Assembly (NCBI GenBank): GCA_963760935.1
Contig: CAVXFB010000005.1
Span: 1-64,000 of the forward strand
Length of the DNA: 64,000 nucleotides
Direction: 5' to 3'
DNA from: CAVXFB01 sp963760935
GTDB lineage: Bacteria; Planctomycetota; Planctomycetia; Pirellulales; Thermoguttaceae
The notes below the pieces were generated by a model. It was not told where the DNA came from. It ran no database searches and saw nothing but the letters and a program-made list of their open reading frames with translations. The translations under genes and the position numbers were made by a program. Positions within the stretch are counted from its first letter, which is position 1, and each line of letters starts with the position of its first letter. Positions 17,979-28,348 of the stretch are shown in pieces.

Positions 17979-18047
17979 GTACCCAGCATAGCATGGTGCG
18001 TGCTACATGTCTCGGCATGTCATGGTGCGTGCAAGCACGCACCCTAC
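17403..18047. mobile_element. RAYT unit bounded by identical inverted palindromes
   Basis: The 24 bases at 17403-17426 begin GTAGGGTGCGTGC and are exactly repeated in inverted orientation at 18024-18047. Each copy is itself a hairpin (GGTGCGTGC paired with GCACGCACC). Almost the whole RAYT domain lies between them. This is the expected form of a REP/RAYT unit. Related palindromes occur at 32956, 32998, 37586-37635 and 45170-45228. Confidence 0.82.
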
Positions 18048-18059
18048 AATCTACATGCC

Positions 18060-18177
18060 AGACGTTACTGGAATTGCAGGTATCCGAAGCCGTCGGGCAG
18101 GACGGTGATGGCGGCGGGCGTGGTCCAGGATTGGAAGCCGACGCCGGGCGCGACCCGCTGGATGCCCACCGCCCAGA
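18060..18177 (-). repeat. Source copy of the duplicated gene 3' end
   Basis: The native C-terminal coding end of the BNR/CBM9-like gene, duplicated at 17281-17398 on the other side of the RAYT unit. Confidence 0.88.
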
Positions 18178-21051
18178 CTTCCTTTGGCTGCGGAGCACGG
18201 CCGACAAGTTCGGCCAATGGGATCGCCGCTTCGACGCTCCACTCGCCATCCACCTGCGCGGCTGCCACGAACCAACGCGGGTTCCATGTGCTGTCGCCCC
18301 ACAAACGGTCGTTGGTCCAACCGTACTCGTCGATCGTCAATCGATAGAAGGTGGTAAAGTCGCGGTCCACGTCGAGGAACACCTCGATCCGATCGTGGGC
18401 CGAAAGATCGGCATCGGGCACGCGCGGCGACGTGGGGCGTGCGCCCTCTACCGCCTCGGCGCGGCGGCAACGGCCGGCCAAATAGAGATATTCGGCGTCG
18501 TAGGCCAACATGACCGTGGCGGGCCAGCCGCCGTCGTCGTGCTGCGCGCTCTCGAGCGCGGCCGCTTTGGCCTTCTGCCACACGGCGTCGTCGAACTTGC
18601 CATCCAACAACGGCTTCGCCTCGGCCTTTACGCATGGCAACATCGGTTTATCCGCCCGATGGCGTGGATCGGTCAGACTCAACTCGCTCTCGGCCGCAGC
18701 GCGCACGCGCCGCGATCGCTCCCATGGCTTTGCAGTTGATATAGCCCGTCGGCCTGTCTGGGCTGATTCAGACCGCGGTAGGCGGCGGCCAGCGGAAAGC
18801 AGACGGCCGGCTCGGCAAACCATTCCGGCCGCGTGCGTTCAACCTCCTTGGCGAGGGCCTCGGCACGTTCCAATCGCTTGGGGCTCTCGCCGCGCTCGAC
18901 GCGCCAAGCCGCTTCACCGCTCGCATAGTATTGCAGCAGCCAAAGGTTGGCCGCCGGCGCCAAGGCATGTTGGGGATAGCGCTTGGCCAGAACCTGAAAC
19001 GTCTCTGCCGCCAGGGGCCAGTGCCCCGTGTGATAATAGCGGTCAGCAAGCTGGTAGAGCATCCGCGCTCGGCTGTCGTCGTCAAGGTCGCGCGTCATGT
19101 CGTCGATTCGGGCCAGCAATTGTTCGGGCGACGCAACGGCCTGCTCCGCGCGATCGATGATCGCCTGCACGATGCGCCGGCGTTGCGCAATGCGCCGGTC
19201 GAGCCCTTCGCCGGCCGGTGGCATTTCACGGCGTGCCGGGCCGCCCGGCGAAAGCGCGATGCCGCCAAAGAAGTCGCGACGGTCGGCCTCGTTGCCGGCG
19301 ACGCTGTGCAACAGGCGAAAGCCGATCATGACCGGCGAGAGGGTGAAATGGTCGAACAACAGCCCGCGCGGTTCGGCCGCGGCGTCGGCCAGCGAGCAGC
19401 CCAAGCGAGGCGCATATTGGCTCGTCGCCAGATCGCTGCCGCCGCGCGTCCCGGGCGGCATCATCCCATAGATCTTCTTCACCTGCCATGGCGCCAAGCC
19501 GGCCTCGGCGATTTGAGCCGGAAAGGCGTTGGGATCGGCGGCCTCGGCGACGGCCTGGACAACCGCCTGATGCACGATCGTTAAGAGCGACGAATCCAAT
19601 TCGTCTGACGTTTGCTGGTGGTCGCTTGCTCGCGTCACGTTTTGGGCCGTTGACTGCTCGCTCGCGCGACTAGCACCCGGCAGGTCGCTGGTGACGATGA
19701 CTTCTGGCCGCCAGAGCCGGATTTGCCGAACCAGGTAGGCCTGCAACTCCTCACGGCCACGGCCGTTGTTCACGGCGTCCCACGCCGCCAGGATGTGCTT
19801 GGCGTCCACCGCGAGCCCCGCCTGGCGCAGCGGGAATCGCCACGCCATCTCGGCCGCGCTTCCTCCCGCGAGACTTACGGCCTCGTGAAGCCGATGCGAC
19901 AAATGAACGTAGTCGTGCGCCGGCAATTCGACGTCGCGACGGCCGATCACGTCGATGGCGGTCAGGTATCCTTCGTTGCCGCCCAGGCGGGCGATCAATT
20001 CCAGCGGCACGTCATCTGGATCGGCGAAAAATCCCAGCAACGCCGCCTGCGAGCCGCCGGCTCGTTGCGTTTGCCACGTTCGTCCGCCATCGCTGGTAGC
20101 CAGAATCGTGCCCAATTCACCAACGGCCCAACCGTGCTGATCGTCGACAAACTGCATCGCTCGCAGCGGGACGAACGCGCCGGTCGCAAAGGCCGTCCAT
20201 GTGCGCCCGCCGTCCGACGTGTGAAACACGCGCGTGCCCGGCGTGCCGGCGATCCAGCACTTCGCACCGCGCACGGCCAGGGCGGCGAAATCGAAAAGCG
20301 GCGCAACGATCGGCAACGGCCCCGGCGTCGGCTGCCATGTCGCCCCGCGGTCGACGCTCATGCGAACCATTCCGCCGTCGCCGACAAGCCAACCATAAGC
20401 CGGGGGCGTCAGCCGCAACTGCCGATAGCTCGGCATCACGAACCGTTCGGACCGGGCCATTTCGATCTCATCGCGGTTGACCATGCCCAGCGCGCCGTTG
20501 CGCCCGGCCAACGCGCCGGAGTGCAAGTTAACAAAATCACCCGCCAACCAATCGGCGGCATTTCCACCGGGCACCGGCCGCCATTGCCGACCGCCATCGT
20601 CGGTGACAAACACGCCCGAAGGGTACATGGCCGACGAGCAAGAGATGGCCCAACCGTGCTGCGGATCGAAGAATCGCAGCCGCTTGACTGCCGATAGCAG
20701 AAGTTTGGGGACTGGGGTCCATGTCTTTCCGCCGTCGCGGGTCACCAGTAGCACGCCGGTGCTCGTATGCGTGAACGGATGCACGAAGCCGCCAGCCGCC
20801 CAGCCGAGTTGGTCGTCGCAGAAACAAACGGCCGAAAGCGCGCAACGCACGCCCGAAGCTTGCGGCTGCCATTGCCGCCCGCCGTCGTCCGTGTGCCAAA
20901 TGACGCCCCGATCGCCGACGGCCCACCCGTGCTCGGCATCGACAAAGCAGACGTCGTTCAGTCGGGCGTCGTTCACCGCCACATTTGCGGCAGCGGGGCC
21001 GGGACCCGCGGCAGTCGCAACGGCCAGTGTCAGCATGAAGGCAGTAAGCAT
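18065..21051 (-). CDS. Large secreted YCF48/BNR-repeat, PIG-L-like, CBM9-like fusion protein (frameshifted)
   Basis: About 995 residues. A signal peptide (LTAFMLTLAVATAAGPGPAA) is followed by repeated DGGRTW/DGGRQW-type blades such as HGWAVGDRGVIWHTDDGGRQ, indicating a beta-propeller to about residue 340. The next 280 residues resemble a PIG-L/LmbE deacetylase: FFADPDDVPLELIARLGG, then RPEVIVTSDLPG. The metal-binding histidines are not clearly kept. A TPR-like stretch follows (LAKRYPQHALAPAANLWLL). After a frameshift near 18720-18735, a CBM9-like domain begins at AKPLLDGKFDDAVW and includes LAYDAEYLYLAG. It is probably a periplasmic or surface glycan-binding protein. Confidence 0.78.
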
Positions 21052-21117
21052 GGGAAACGCCGCGAACTCACGTTGTCTGGAATCAGGACGAGCGGCAGGA
21101 ACTTTCCGAGGGACGTA

Positions 21118-22262
21118 CTAGGGAGCGAAGAGCGGCTTCAAATCGAGCGTCTTGAGCGGCAAGGCAGACGAAGGGCAGGAACCGATGGCAAGGTGCAACT
21201 TCAGCGCGACCGGCTCGAAAATCATTGTTTGCACCGTCATTCGGCCCAGATTCACTTCATTCAGCTTCTTGTCCACATCGGCAACTCCCAGCTTGTCCAT
21301 ATCGCGGGCCTGGATGAGTTTCCGATAGCGAGGACACCACTTGAATACCGCCAACTCCGTGGTGCGGAAGTGGTTGGTGCAGGCAAGGATGCCGTCGTAA
21401 TGGCCGCGGCTCGCCACGCTATTGGGCGTCATTTCCAGCACCCGCCCGCCGTGGCGGTCGCACAACGACAAGCTGAGGATGGTGGTCCGCTGAGTGGCTC
21501 TCAGCAGTTTCTCGGCTTCGTCAACGGTGCTGCACTCTTCGAGGATCTTGCGGAAGCAGAACGTGTAGGGCATGCCTTTGTCGTTGAAGATTGGGGCCCC
21601 GTCGCGAGAGAAGAACACTTCGTGAACCGCCAGTGCCAAGCCGGCGTCGTTGATGCCGGACAGGCAGCCGAAGAGGCCGGGAAAGCCGATCGACACGAAA
21701 GCATGCTTGCCCGTCGGACGATGAACCGTCACCAAGCTGTATTTGTCGAGGAGGCCCAGGGTGTAGAAATCGAGATTGCGGCCGAACAACGGTTCGCCGA
21801 TCGCGCTCTTTTCGGCGCAACGATCAACGAGGAACAGGAGATGGCGCCGCGGTAGATATCGGCCAGCGTATTAGCCAGCATGCCCATGTCGCGGTCCATG
21901 CCCGAGTGGTCGGCGAACGCCCGCATTTCCTCGCGGTAGTCTGCGGGAATGTTTTGGGTCAGGACCTTGCTCATTTCGAGATATTGCGGCAAGCGATCCT
22001 TGCGGCTTGCGCGCTCGAGGAGAAGCTTCGGATAATCGGCGATCTTCTTGATGACGTCCTCGGTCAGGACGGCCTTCTGTCGACCGATTTCTTGGGGCGT
22101 GCCGGCGACCGTCAGCACCGGCAGATCGTTGATGTACTTCAGTTCGGCCTTGCCAGAGCGAGCTTCCGTAAAGACCCGTTCGTCAGCGGCTCGTACAACC
22201 GATGGCGCGAGAAGCGCAGCGGTCAACAAAAGGTAGAGATACTTCCGACGGCTATGATCCAT
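21118..22262 (-). CDS. C45-family (acyltransferase-like) Ntn peptidase, exported, frameshifted
   Basis: The ATG at 22262 starts a basic and hydrophobic export signal (RRKYLYLLLTAALLAPSVV). A helical propeptide-like region (AGTPQEIGRQKAVLTEDVIK) follows. Then comes GAISCSSLIVAP, where the cysteine would become the N-terminal nucleophile after self-cleavage. Losing one A from an A run near 21812 shifts the frame; restored, the text continues SAIGEPLFGRNLDFYTLG, matching the C45/penicillin-acylase-like core, then IGFPGLFGCLSGINDAGLAL. The full length of about 380 residues suits the family. Natural substrates of relatives are mostly unknown; amide hydrolysis or acyl transfer is likely. Confidence 0.82.
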
Positions 22263-22554
22263 GCGTAAATTGCCTCTTGTCAAATTGGCCGTGCGTGCGT
22301 GGCGTTGCGAGCGCCGAACTCCTAAAACCATCATCGCGAAGGCCGTGGCTGCTCCGATAGGCAACATTCAAGCCGCCGCCGACAGGGGGGCACTTCAAGA
22401 TTATACCGATACCGTCACTCCGAGGCTATCGCGCTCTGGTGGGCAAAGGCATCCCCAGAGCCCGTGATTGTTTGCCGGTAGCGCCATCGGGCTCCGAATC
22501 TTCGATTTTTCGCGGCGCAATGGGCGAATGGAGGCGCCTCTCGCAGTTGGTCAT

Positions 22555-24096
22555 TTATGAGGAACGAAACAGCCCAGTGGCGGCAGCCGATGAACGGCTG
22601 ATCAGCAGACGGCCTGCACCGAGTGATTGGCGCCATAGGCGTCGCCAATAATGTTCGTCGCGATGCTGGCGCAGAGTGCGGAGATAACGCACGCGGTCGG
22701 CGGCCGGGAGCCGTTCCACGATGAGCGGGATCAGGGCCTCGTCGATGTTGTACGTTTGGCCCGACGCCAGGCAGACGGGAGCCACGTCATCGACCGCAAT
22801 GCCAAGGTCGTTGGCCACGGTCTGGACGACGGCCGCAATATTGTTTGCCTTGGCACCTGCGGGCGGCGCCAGACAATAGGGCGGATTCCACTCGGACAAT
22901 GGGCGAAGTTGATCGATCTTCGTCACCACGACTATGATGACCGGCACATGGAGAGTCGGCTCCGACTGAAAACGGTTGCGCAAGGCATCCAGGAAAGTCC
23001 GGTCGGCACTCCGCGTTGCCGAGGTGGCCGAGCACGCGCACAGCACAACATCGCACGAGCGCAGGTGGTCGCCCATCTCGCGGAAGAGTTGCTCCGGCTC
23101 GACGCGATCGTAACCGGCCGAGTCGAGGATGATGGCCTGGCATAGGCCCTCGCGCTCCAGGACAAAGGGCTCGACATATTGCGTTCTCGGCACGACGTCG
23201 ACGGCCGCGCGATAGTCGTCGAATAGCGCGTTTATCAGGCTTGACTTTCCCGCTTTCAATTGTCCGACGACCAGCACCCGCAACGGCTCGTTTTCGAGCA
23301 GTTCGCGTCGTGTCGCGTCGGCGGCCACATCGCTCCGCGAAGAAGTCGTAAGCGCGCCGGGACGTTCGCGATCGTCCAACGCAAGATAGCCGCCGTAGAG
23401 TTGGATGGCATAAAAGCCCGCTCGCCGCACGAAAAAGCCGACCGCCCATCGCTTCACTTCCGTAATCGAGGCTTCGGTGAAGCGTCGGAAGAACAGATCG
23501 CGGGCCTCGCGCACCAGGGCGGCCGGCGCACTGACGAGGAACGTGTAGACGCGATACCAGGGATAGAGGCGATTGGCATGGCCGGCCAACCGCCACAGTC
23601 GCTGCCAATCCCTGATCGTCAAAATGTGAGAACCGGGAACGTAATCCAGGGTGGCGATGCGCAGGTCTCGGGCCACGAGTTCGGCTATCCGCATGACGTG
23701 CGGAAACGGTGTATCGAGCCAAGGCTGGGGCGACTGCGGTCGGTAATGACGGGCCACCGCTTCGATGACTCGCCGCAATGTGGCCCAAAGCTGTTCCGGC
23801 TCGGCCAGCGGAATATCCTCGCCCTCGATCCGCACGGCCAAGGCCTCGACTTCCGCCCAGGCTGCCAGCCCAACCGGCGGCCAGTTGAGGTCTGGCTTGA
23901 CGGTGGGCGGTTTGGCGGCATGCCGCAAACCGCGGATCAGTTGCCATCCGGCCAGCGTGACTGCGAGGCTCAGGAGGAACCACCAGACGAGCATGTGGTA
24001 CTGATAGAGCCAAATCGAACCGGCGACGAACACGACCACGTGCGGCAGCGAAAGCAGCGCCAAAGCGACGATCCAGCGAAGCTTCGTGGCTCTCAT
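22555..24096 (-). CDS. Membrane-anchored GTPase (second of a pair)
   Basis: A 513-residue TRAFAC-type GTPase. Two N-terminal hydrophobic helices (IVALALLSLPHVVVFVAGSI and WWFLLSLAVTLAGWQLI) anchor it. About 200 helical residues follow, then the G domain: VVGQLKAGKSSLINALF (P-loop), IILDSAGYD (G3 with DSAG instead of DxxG-P), and VVVTKIDQL (G4). The start is taken at 24096, where its ATG overlaps the TGA of the preceding gene in an ATGA, implying translational coupling. It resembles Era/YcjX-like and DUF697-associated GTPases but cannot be assigned to a named subfamily. Confidence 0.85.
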   Translation of the reverse strand: MRATKLRWIVALALLSLPHVVVFVAGSIWLYQYHMLVWWFLLSLAVTLAGWQLIRGLRHAAKPPTVKPDLNWPPVGLAAWAEVEALAVRIEGEDIPLAEPEQLWATLRRVIEAVARHYRPQSPQPWLDTPFPHVMRIAELVARDLRIATLDYVPGSHILTIRDWQRLWRLAGHANRLYPWYRVYTFLVSAPAALVREARDLFFRRFTEASITEVKRWAVGFFVRRAGFYAIQLYGGYLALDDRERPGALTTSSRSDVAADATRRELLENEPLRVLVVGQLKAGKSSLINALFDDYRAAVDVVPRTQYVEPFVLEREGLCQAIILDSAGYDRVEPEQLFREMGDHLRSCDVVLCACSATSATRSADRTFLDALRNRFQSEPTLHVPVIIVVVTKIDQLRPLSEWNPPYCLAPPAGAKANNIAAVVQTVANDLGIAVDDVAPVCLASGQTYNIDEALIPLIVERLPAADRVRYLRTLRQHRDEHYWRRLWRQSLGAGRLLISRSSAAATGLFRSS

Positions 24097-25307
24097 GGCG
24101 GCGCCTCCCCCGCGGCTCGCCGAAGCTGCATCCGCTCGGCGATCCACTCTCGGCCGCGGCGGAACTCCTCGGCATATAGTTGGCCGATGATTGAGGCATT
24201 TGGCATGTCGCCGGCGCGGATGCGACTAAAGTATTGGCACAGGGCCATACCGAGACCGTAGGTGGACGCCGCAGCATATAGGGCCGAAACGCTGGAGCCC
24301 AGGCCGGGGACGACTTTCGCCATTTCGCGAACGCCCCAGCGCATGAGGAACCCGACGCCCAGGGCGCTGGCGATTTCGGCCATGCGCTGAACGTCCATCG
24401 GCTGCCTGTAGATCGAGGCGATCGTGTGAAGCATCTTCGCCTGGATCGTCAGCACCAGCGGCATGTCGACCAGGGGCAAGGGGATGCCGCCGACGCCGCC
24501 CGCCGCCAAGGCGTAGACGACCACGTGCGGATGGGCTGCCTGAAAGAACTCATCACGCAATCTTCGGGCTGCCGGTGTTTGGCCCAGCATGCCTTGCAGG
24601 CCCAGTGGGAGCAATTCCTCGATCGCTGTCCACAGCGCGTCCAGGCCATAGTCGACCGGATCGAAGCCGTCCTCGGGCAACGTGAAATCGACCGGAACGA
24701 ACCGCACACGGTAGCCGTCGAACAGTTCTCGTTGTGCGGCCAGCGACCGCGCTACGTCGGATGGCACGGAGGCGGCGTACGGCAATTCGGCATAGGGATA
24801 GGGGATCGCGTGGCGGGAGCCGGCGGCGTAGCCTTCGTGGAGGGCCGTCTGCAGCACAATGACGGGCCAGCGCGGATGGCGATTGACAATCTGGCGGAAG
24901 ATGTCCAACACACACTCTTGGGCGTGGTCCATTGCCTTCATCACGACGATCAGCAGGTGCGCTTGCGACTCCAATCCGCCGAGGCTCTCGGTCGGATCGT
25001 GTCCGACGTCGCCGAGGCCGCGCGTATCGAGGAACTGCAAGAAACACTCGTCGTCATTGGGAAAGGAATAGAGCTGCGAGCCGGGCGTGCAAGGCCGAAA
25101 ACCGTCGCCGATGGCCGCACGGCTATTGCCGGTCAGCGCGTGGATGAGCGATGTCTTGCCGGCTTGGGCCTTGCCCAAAAGCCAAAACACGGGCGGTGGC
25201 AGCGAAGATTTTGCGGTTTGGAGGTGCCGCGCTACCGCCTGCTCATCGACTCCCGGCGTTAGCACACGCTTCCAGACGCGACGCCAGCCGTCCTGAACCC
25301 ACCGCAT
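24093..25307 (-). CDS. GTPase with C-terminal membrane-associated DUF697-like region (first of a pair)
   Basis: About 404 residues. The G domain starts at VFWLLGKAQAGKTSLIHALT (P-loop), continues with FLQFLDTRGLGDVGHD (G3), and has LIVVMKAMDHAQECV and WPVIVLQTALHEGY in the position of G4, where a standard NKxD is absent. The C-terminal third (VVYALAAGGVGGIPLPLVDM, then LGVGFLMRWGVREMAKVVPG) is glycine-rich and hydrophobic, like the DUF697 membrane region. It is followed directly by a second GTPase gene with a four-base overlap, so the two proteins probably work as a heteromeric pair at the inner membrane. Confidence 0.82.
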   Translation of the reverse strand: MRWVQDGWRRVWKRVLTPGVDEQAVARHLQTAKSSLPPPVFWLLGKAQAGKTSLIHALTGNSRAAIGDGFRPCTPGSQLYSFPNDDECFLQFLDTRGLGDVGHDPTESLGGLESQAHLLIVVMKAMDHAQECVLDIFRQIVNRHPRWPVIVLQTALHEGYAAGSRHAIPYPYAELPYAASVPSDVARSLAAQRELFDGYRVRFVPVDFTLPEDGFDPVDYGLDALWTAIEELLPLGLQGMLGQTPAARRLRDEFFQAAHPHVVVYALAAGGVGGIPLPLVDMPLVLTIQAKMLHTIASIYRQPMDVQRMAEIASALGVGFLMRWGVREMAKVVPGLGSSVSALYAAASTYGLGMALCQYFSRIRAGDMPNASIIGQLYAEEFRRGREWIAERMQLRRAAGEAPP

Positions 25308-25499
25308 TGCACCCCCCGCCGAAAACATCGACAGTAATGAGCATCATACCAATCTCTCGGCGCTGGCGGGAGATGCTATCCGACAACCTGCAAAATCCAG
25401 ACGCGAAGTGGTCAGGTCCACGTTTTCGGACTGGGCGCAACGGCCGTCGCAATACGTGCGAACCAAAAAATGGACCGGACCCTGGATTTTACGGTGGCG

Positions 25500-26339
25500 C
25501 TACGACTGCTGATCCGACTCCACGTTGAGTAACTCGTTGTCGTAGGCCTCTTCGAGCTTCCGCACCGTGGCGGCCAGTTCCTCGTCCTGCTCGACGATCT
25601 GCGACACTTGCAACTCCCAGGCCGTGCTGGCAGTGCGCAGGGGGGCCAAGTCGAGGTGCACCTGGAGCAACTTCGCCAAGCGACGGGTGACCGCCTCGAT
25701 GCTCGCGGGGTTAGTGCCCTGCAAATAGCCGGGCACCTCGGCCACCAGCGACACCATGTCGAGGCCGACCGTTTTGGCCTGCGTCATCAGATAGGTCGTG
25801 AATGAAGCCGGCCCATGGTAGCCGCTGCGGCGAACGCCATACTGGTCCATCTCCGGCAACAGGTTTGAATCGGAGCATGTGACGTACAGACGCGGCAGGC
25901 GCGTATGGGGCACGGAACTGCCGAACGAGCCGACAAAGACAATGCGGTGGATGCTCATCCGGCGAGCCAGTTCAAATACGCATTCGCCAAACGTCCGCCA
26001 TCGCAGGTGCGGCTCTTTGCCGAGGAACAACACGAGATTGGCCGGGGCATGGCAATAGAAAGTGTTCGAGGGCAGGTCGATCTTGCGGATCACACCGTCT
26101 TCGATCTCGACGTGCGGGCGGTACAGCGTTGCCACCTCCATCGGCCCCGGGGCGTTATAAATGTAGAACGGCTCGGGGTCAATTTCTGCGATCGGCTTGG
26201 CATGCAGCAAGCCCGCTAGGTGTCGAACCGTGCCGGTAGAGACGTCGCCGCCGTCCATCCAGCCGCTAAAGGCCAGCACCAGCGTGGCTTGTTGAAGCGT
26301 TGGGCAGTCGTGAATCTTCAATAGTTCGCCGTCGCTCAT
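25500..26339 (-). CDS. PAC2-family (proteasome-assembly-chaperone-like) protein
   Basis: A 279-residue soluble protein of the PAC2 superfamily, formerly described as ATP-grasp-associated. LVLAFSGWMDGGDVSTGTVR near the start is the family signature. IVFVGSFGSSVPHTRLPRLY and GYHGPASFTTYLMTQAKTVG follow, and EVPGYLQGTNPASIEAVTRR matches the usual ending. Function in bacteria is not established; archaeal and eukaryotic relatives assist proteasome assembly. The ATG at 26339 begins at the first conserved strand. A receiver-like gene lies just upstream on the same strand. Confidence 0.87.
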   Translation of the reverse strand: MSDGELLKIHDCPTLQQATLVLAFSGWMDGGDVSTGTVRHLAGLLHAKPIAEIDPEPFYIYNAPGPMEVATLYRPHVEIEDGVIRKIDLPSNTFYCHAPANLVLFLGKEPHLRWRTFGECVFELARRMSIHRIVFVGSFGSSVPHTRLPRLYVTCSDSNLLPEMDQYGVRRSGYHGPASFTTYLMTQAKTVGLDMVSLVAEVPGYLQGTNPASIEAVTRRLAKLLQVHLDLAPLRTASTAWELQVSQIVEQDEELAATVRKLEEAYDNELLNVESDQQS

Positions 26340-26410
26340 AGTGCGCACATTCTCCGCGGATTCGGCAGACCCTAAGCCCCGAAACATTTTACTCCAGGCA
26401 GTCGCGTCTG

Positions 26411-26785
26411 TCAGCACGTCGCAACAGGCGGCTGAATACGGCGCACGGCGTCGACAATTTCGCCGATAGACACCGGACGCTGTAAAAGGGCCGCCAGTCG
26501 CGGGCTGAAACGCTGCCAGACGAATCGATTGGTGGCCGGGACAACCAGTACCAGAGGCACTCCCGGAGTCTGAGCCAGCAATTGTTCGAGCAGCTCTGCC
26601 TGAGATTCTCCGGCCTGGCCAATATCGAGCAGAATGAGCGTCGGCATCGGCAGGCCACGGGAAAGCCAACGTATCACGCCGGACAGACTCGGCAACGGCA
26701 AAACGTCATAACCGGCTTCAAGCAATTCGGCATAGAGCAGACGCCGTTCGTCCAGGTCGGCGGCGATCAACAAAAGGTCATTCAT
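26411..26785 (-). CDS. Response-regulator receiver-like protein
   Basis: About 124 residues with the alternating alpha/beta pattern of a CheY-like receiver: LLLIAADLDERRLLYAELLE, then PTLILLDIGQAGESQAELL, where the central aspartate matches the phosphorylation site. VPLVLVVPATN follows in the position of the switch Thr/Ser strand. The usual conserved lysine is not obvious, and LQRPVSIGEIVDAVRRI stands at that place. No output domain is present. A partner histidine kinase is not in the window. Confidence 0.7.
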   Translation of the reverse strand: MNDLLLIAADLDERRLLYAELLEAGYDVLPLPSLSGVIRWLSRGLPMPTLILLDIGQAGESQAELLEQLLAQTPGVPLVLVVPATNRFVWQRFSPRLAALLQRPVSIGEIVDAVRRIQPPVATC

Positions 26786-27098
26786 GGCTGCGTCAGAAAG
26801 GGAGGCAGTCCGCAACCAAGAAAAGGAGAAGGCCCGCAGCTATCAGGGATCGTAAGAAACAGGTGCCATTCAGCGGCCCTCGACTTGCCCTGATGTAGGC
26901 GAGCCTTCTAATAGAATAGTTCGCAACGGCGAGTCGCAGGACAATGAGTCGCTTGGGGGGCTTCCAGGCCGCATAATGCGCCGGGTGGTACGCTCCGAGG
27001 CAAGGCTGTTCGCGGTATAATCATGCACTTGGTTCGACCCAAAGTGCGGGAAGCGAATTCGCATCAAGTCGTTTCGCATTTGAGAAGGAGAGTGAGCG
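26786..27098. other. Intergenic region between divergent genes
   Basis: About 310 bases with no gene. It should contain the promoters of the receiver-like gene and of the secreted protein that starts at 27099. The latter has a clear ribosome-binding site, AAGGAGAG. Confidence 0.4.
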
Positions 27099-28264
27099 AT
27101 GAACGTGACTCGAACTTCAAGGGCTGCTCTGTGCTGCGCGGCAGCATTATGTCTTGCTGCGGCAGCACTACGAGGGACGGCGGCCGAGACGAAAGTCTCC
27201 GGCGTGCACGTGATGGACACGGCAAAGGTCAACGACTGGCTTGCACGTTGGGAGAAGAACATTAGCAGTGACTCCCGTAACCGATATTGCGACAGATGCA
27301 ACGGCGAGGACATCGGCTGGTTCATGACGCCATTTCTGGACGGCTTTTGTTGCGGTTACATGGCGACCAACGACACCAAATGGGTCGACATGCTCGTGGA
27401 TTGGACCGATTCATGGACAAAACGGGTGGTCAAGGAACCGGACGGATACCTTGGCTGGCCATGCCCCAAGGCCGCAGGGACCGCTGTAGACAACCTCGAC
27501 AGTTTCAACGCCGATAGCATGTTGGGCGAGGCGATGGCGCTGCAACCGGTGACACGCATGGCCGGCGAAATTCTGAAGACGCCATCGCTCAAGGCCAAGT
27601 ACGGGGCCAAGGCCGAAAAGTACCTCAAGCTCTCGGAGGAGATGTACGAAAAGTGGGATCATCGCGGCGCCTGCGAAAAACGAAGGATGGCGGAATCATC
27701 AGCGTGGTGTTGCCCTACGGCATCGACAGCAAGACGGGCAAGTGGGTTGGCTATGAGACAAGGAATGAGCCGGGCAACGGCTTTTCGCATCCGAACAATA
27801 AGGCGAACCTCGTGGGTCGGTGGCTGCTGGCGCTGTACGACGTCACCAAGAAGCCAGTCTACAAAGAGCGGGCCGAGAAATGGTTCCGGCTGTTAAAATC
27901 GCGGATGCATCCGATGGCCGACGGCACGTACCAGATGTGGAACTACTGGCAGCCGGCCGGCCCGTGGGACTATAAGCCCGACGGAACGCCCAAACACTGG
28001 ATCGGCGTACATCCCAACGCAGGTTATTATTCGATCGACGTCGAGGGCATCGTCGATGCCTACGAACACGGGCTCATCTTTAGCCGGGAAAACATTGACC
28101 GGTTGGTGGCCACCGCACTGGCCAAACATGCGTACTGGCAGAGCCTGGCGCCGTACAGCGAAGCGATCCAGAAAGAGGTTGAGGAAGGCATAAAGCCGGC
28201 CACATGGGGCGGCTTGGCCGCAACGCCGAAGTACGTCTGGCGCCAGCGATCGATCGGAAAGTAA
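27099..28264 (+). CDS. Secreted protein of unknown family, possibly an alpha/alpha-barrel glycan enzyme (frameshifted)
   Basis: A signal peptide (SRAALCCAAALCLAAAALRG) ends near TAA/ET. The mature protein has repeated helical pairs and aromatic-rich loops such as GEDIGWFMTPFLDGFCCGYM, EPDGYLGWPCP, and later MHPMADGTYQMWNYWQPAGP and WIGVHPNAGYYSIDVEG. These are reminiscent of (alpha/alpha)6-barrel glycoside hydrolases or lyases, but no catalytic signature can be named. A frameshift near 27665-27680, by an A run, separates EMYEKWDHRGA from KTKDGGIISVVLPYGID. Corrected length is about 388 residues. Confidence 0.72.
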
Positions 28265-28348
28265 GTGCCGTGCGGACCTTTGACGAGGTGATGGATCCGC
28301 GAACGAGATCGGCCATGAGCAGTATGATGCGATCATCGCCTGCCGATC

